6,718 nucleotides of DNA from Bacillota bacterium. GTDB lineage: Bacteria > Bacillota > UBA4882 > UBA10575. The position numbers were made by a program, and so were the translations under genes. Every line of letters begins with the position of its first letter. Positions within the stretch are counted from its first letter, which is position 1. Below, piece by piece: positions 6,317 to 6,718 of the stretch. The notes beneath the pieces were generated by a model, which searched no databases, was not told the DNA's origin, and saw nothing but the letters and a program-made list of their open reading frames with translations. The stretch lies in assembly GCA_012512605.1 (NCBI GenBank), contig JAAZDX010000046.1, forward strand, positions 1 through 6,718, read 5' to 3'.

Positions 6317-6347
6317 AATTGCCTAATTCGTAATAAATTAGGCAATT
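6317..6347. repeat. Perfect 12-bp inverted repeat at the cheX promoter, possible operator
   Basis: AATTGCCTAATT (6317-6328) and AATTAGGCAATT (6336-6347) are exact reverse complements separated by 7 bp. One arm overlaps the last three bases of the TATAAT at 6350-6345, and the rest covers the expected start of transcription near 6341. A start there would leave part of one arm untranscribed, so binding by a dimeric regulator is more likely than an RNA hairpin. If transcription begins further upstream it would instead form a leader stem-loop. There is no proper U-run for termination. Confidence 0.8.
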
Positions 6348-6374
6348 ATATCCGCTTGGTCCTAGATCGCATTA
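6345..6374 (-). promoter_or_regulatory. Promoter of the cheX/HD-GYP unit with sigma-28 (SigD)-like and TATAAT elements
   Basis: On the minus strand TAAT (6374-6371), a 15-bp spacer and GCGGATAT (6355-6348) resemble the motility sigma consensus TAAA-N15-GCCGATAT, with one mismatch in each element. The overlapping TATAAT (6350-6345) is a perfect sigma-A -10 but has no good -35 (AATGCG at 17 bp) and no TG extension. Given the chemotaxis gene downstream, the motility sigma factor is the more likely user; this is inferred from the match only. Confidence 0.55.
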
Positions 6375-6432
6375 CTAAAAAGTACTATTTTTATTATTCG
6401 GTTAAACTCGTAAGAACCCTTTTTTTTCAGGT

Positions 6433-6457
6433 AAAAATCCTCCCCATGGGAGGATTT
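6433..6457 (-). terminator. Rho-independent terminator of the peptidoglycan-binding gene
   Basis: On the minus strand AAATCCTCCC (6457-6448) and GGGAGGATTT (6444-6435) form a perfect 10-bp stem with a 3-nt loop, followed by T's to 6433. It begins 5 bp after the TAA at 6465-6463. The stem is symmetric enough to work weakly in the other direction too, but no plus-strand gene approaches it. Confidence 0.88.
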
Positions 6458-6462
6458 CGACC

Positions 6463-6718
6463 TTATTCTTCACTGATCAGCCCCATGACTGAATACTCCC
6501 GCCAGCCAATTTGCCCGGTAACCGGGAGTTGGTTTTCCCGTTGAAAAGCTTTGACAGCCTGTTCCGTACCATAACCGAAGATCCCATCAATCCCTTGGTC
6601 ATAGAAGCCCAACTGTTTTAAGCGTTTTTGTAGAAACATGATGTCGGCCCCCTTTTCACCTTTGACCAACCGGCGGCGGCCCATAAAGGGATCGCCAATA
6701 ATATGGACAGGCGTCCCC
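6463..6718 (-). CDS. C-terminal end of a protein with a peptidoglycan-binding domain (5' end outside the window)
   Basis: The visible 84 residues form one complete PG_binding_1 domain: LVKGEKGADIMFLQKRLKQL, then the DGIFGYGTEQAVKAFQ core, then LPVTGQIGW. This three-helix module holds cell-wall enzymes to peptidoglycan. The frame stays open to the window edge, and the residues before the first ATG (GTPVHIIGDPF before 6684) look like real protein. That ATG has no ribosome binding site, so it is internal and the gene begins outside. The segment GTPV-x-I-x-GD just before the domain recalls the end of Firmicute L,D-transpeptidase (YkuD) proteins that finish with such a module, but the catalytic part is not visible and a hydrolase is equally possible. 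A good terminator follows within 5 bp, so it is not part of the cheX unit. Confidence 0.8.
   Translation of the reverse strand, partial: GTPVHIIGDPFMGRRRLVKGEKGADIMFLQKRLKQLGFYDQGIDGIFGYGTEQAVKAFQRENQLPVTGQIGWREYSVMGLISEE

Noticed and set aside
6400..6427. Run of eight T after GGTT...AACC on the plus strand as a terminator
   Set aside because: The stem is only 4 bp, and there is no plus-strand gene to end.
1..6718. CRISPR array, transfer RNA, riboswitch, insertion sequence or phage element
   Set aside because: I saw no regularly spaced repeats, cloverleaf, known riboswitch core, transposase or terminal inverted repeats on either strand.

Overview
The window is a piece of a bacterial chromosome of about 50% GC in which every convincing gene lies on the minus strand, so transcription runs from high to low coordinates. 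Strong AGGAGG-type ribosome binding sites, TTG and GTG starts, sigma-A-like promoters, U-tailed hairpin terminators and the pairing of a CheX protein with an HD-GYP protein suggest a Gram-positive Firmicute, most likely of the Clostridia (inference; no ribosomal RNA or other taxonomic marker is present).

Layout in transcription order. (1) 6718-6463: C-terminal end of a protein finishing in a peptidoglycan-binding domain, closed by a hairpin terminator. (2) 6374-4627: a two-gene unit, cheX (CheY-P phosphatase family) and an HD-GYP gene (predicted cyclic-di-GMP phosphodiesterase). It is preceded by a promoter with sigma-28/SigD-like and TATAAT elements and a perfect 12-bp inverted repeat, and it ends at a good terminator. 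(3) 4564-329: a four-gene unit driven by an extended -10 promoter. It encodes a small membrane-anchored protein of unknown family, an unusually short FtsH-like AAA+ zinc protease, a membrane-anchored metallophosphoesterase and the RNA 2',3'-cyclic phosphodiesterase ThpR. (4) 159-1: the N-terminal end of an OsmC-family protein, after a 166-bp gap with no clear terminator.

How the parts may work together. CheX and HD-GYP would link chemotaxis signalling to cyclic-di-GMP turnover under a motility sigma factor. In the second unit the FtsH-like protease keeps its ATPase and zinc-protease residues but has almost no extracytoplasmic domain. The gene just upstream overlaps it by one base and encodes a single-pass protein with a soluble domain of about 160 residues. 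A split arrangement, with the sensor or adaptor domain on a separate membrane subunit, is an attractive but untested reading. The metallophosphoesterase appears to place its catalytic domain outside the membrane. This protease, partner and phosphoesterase set is the most unusual part of the window.
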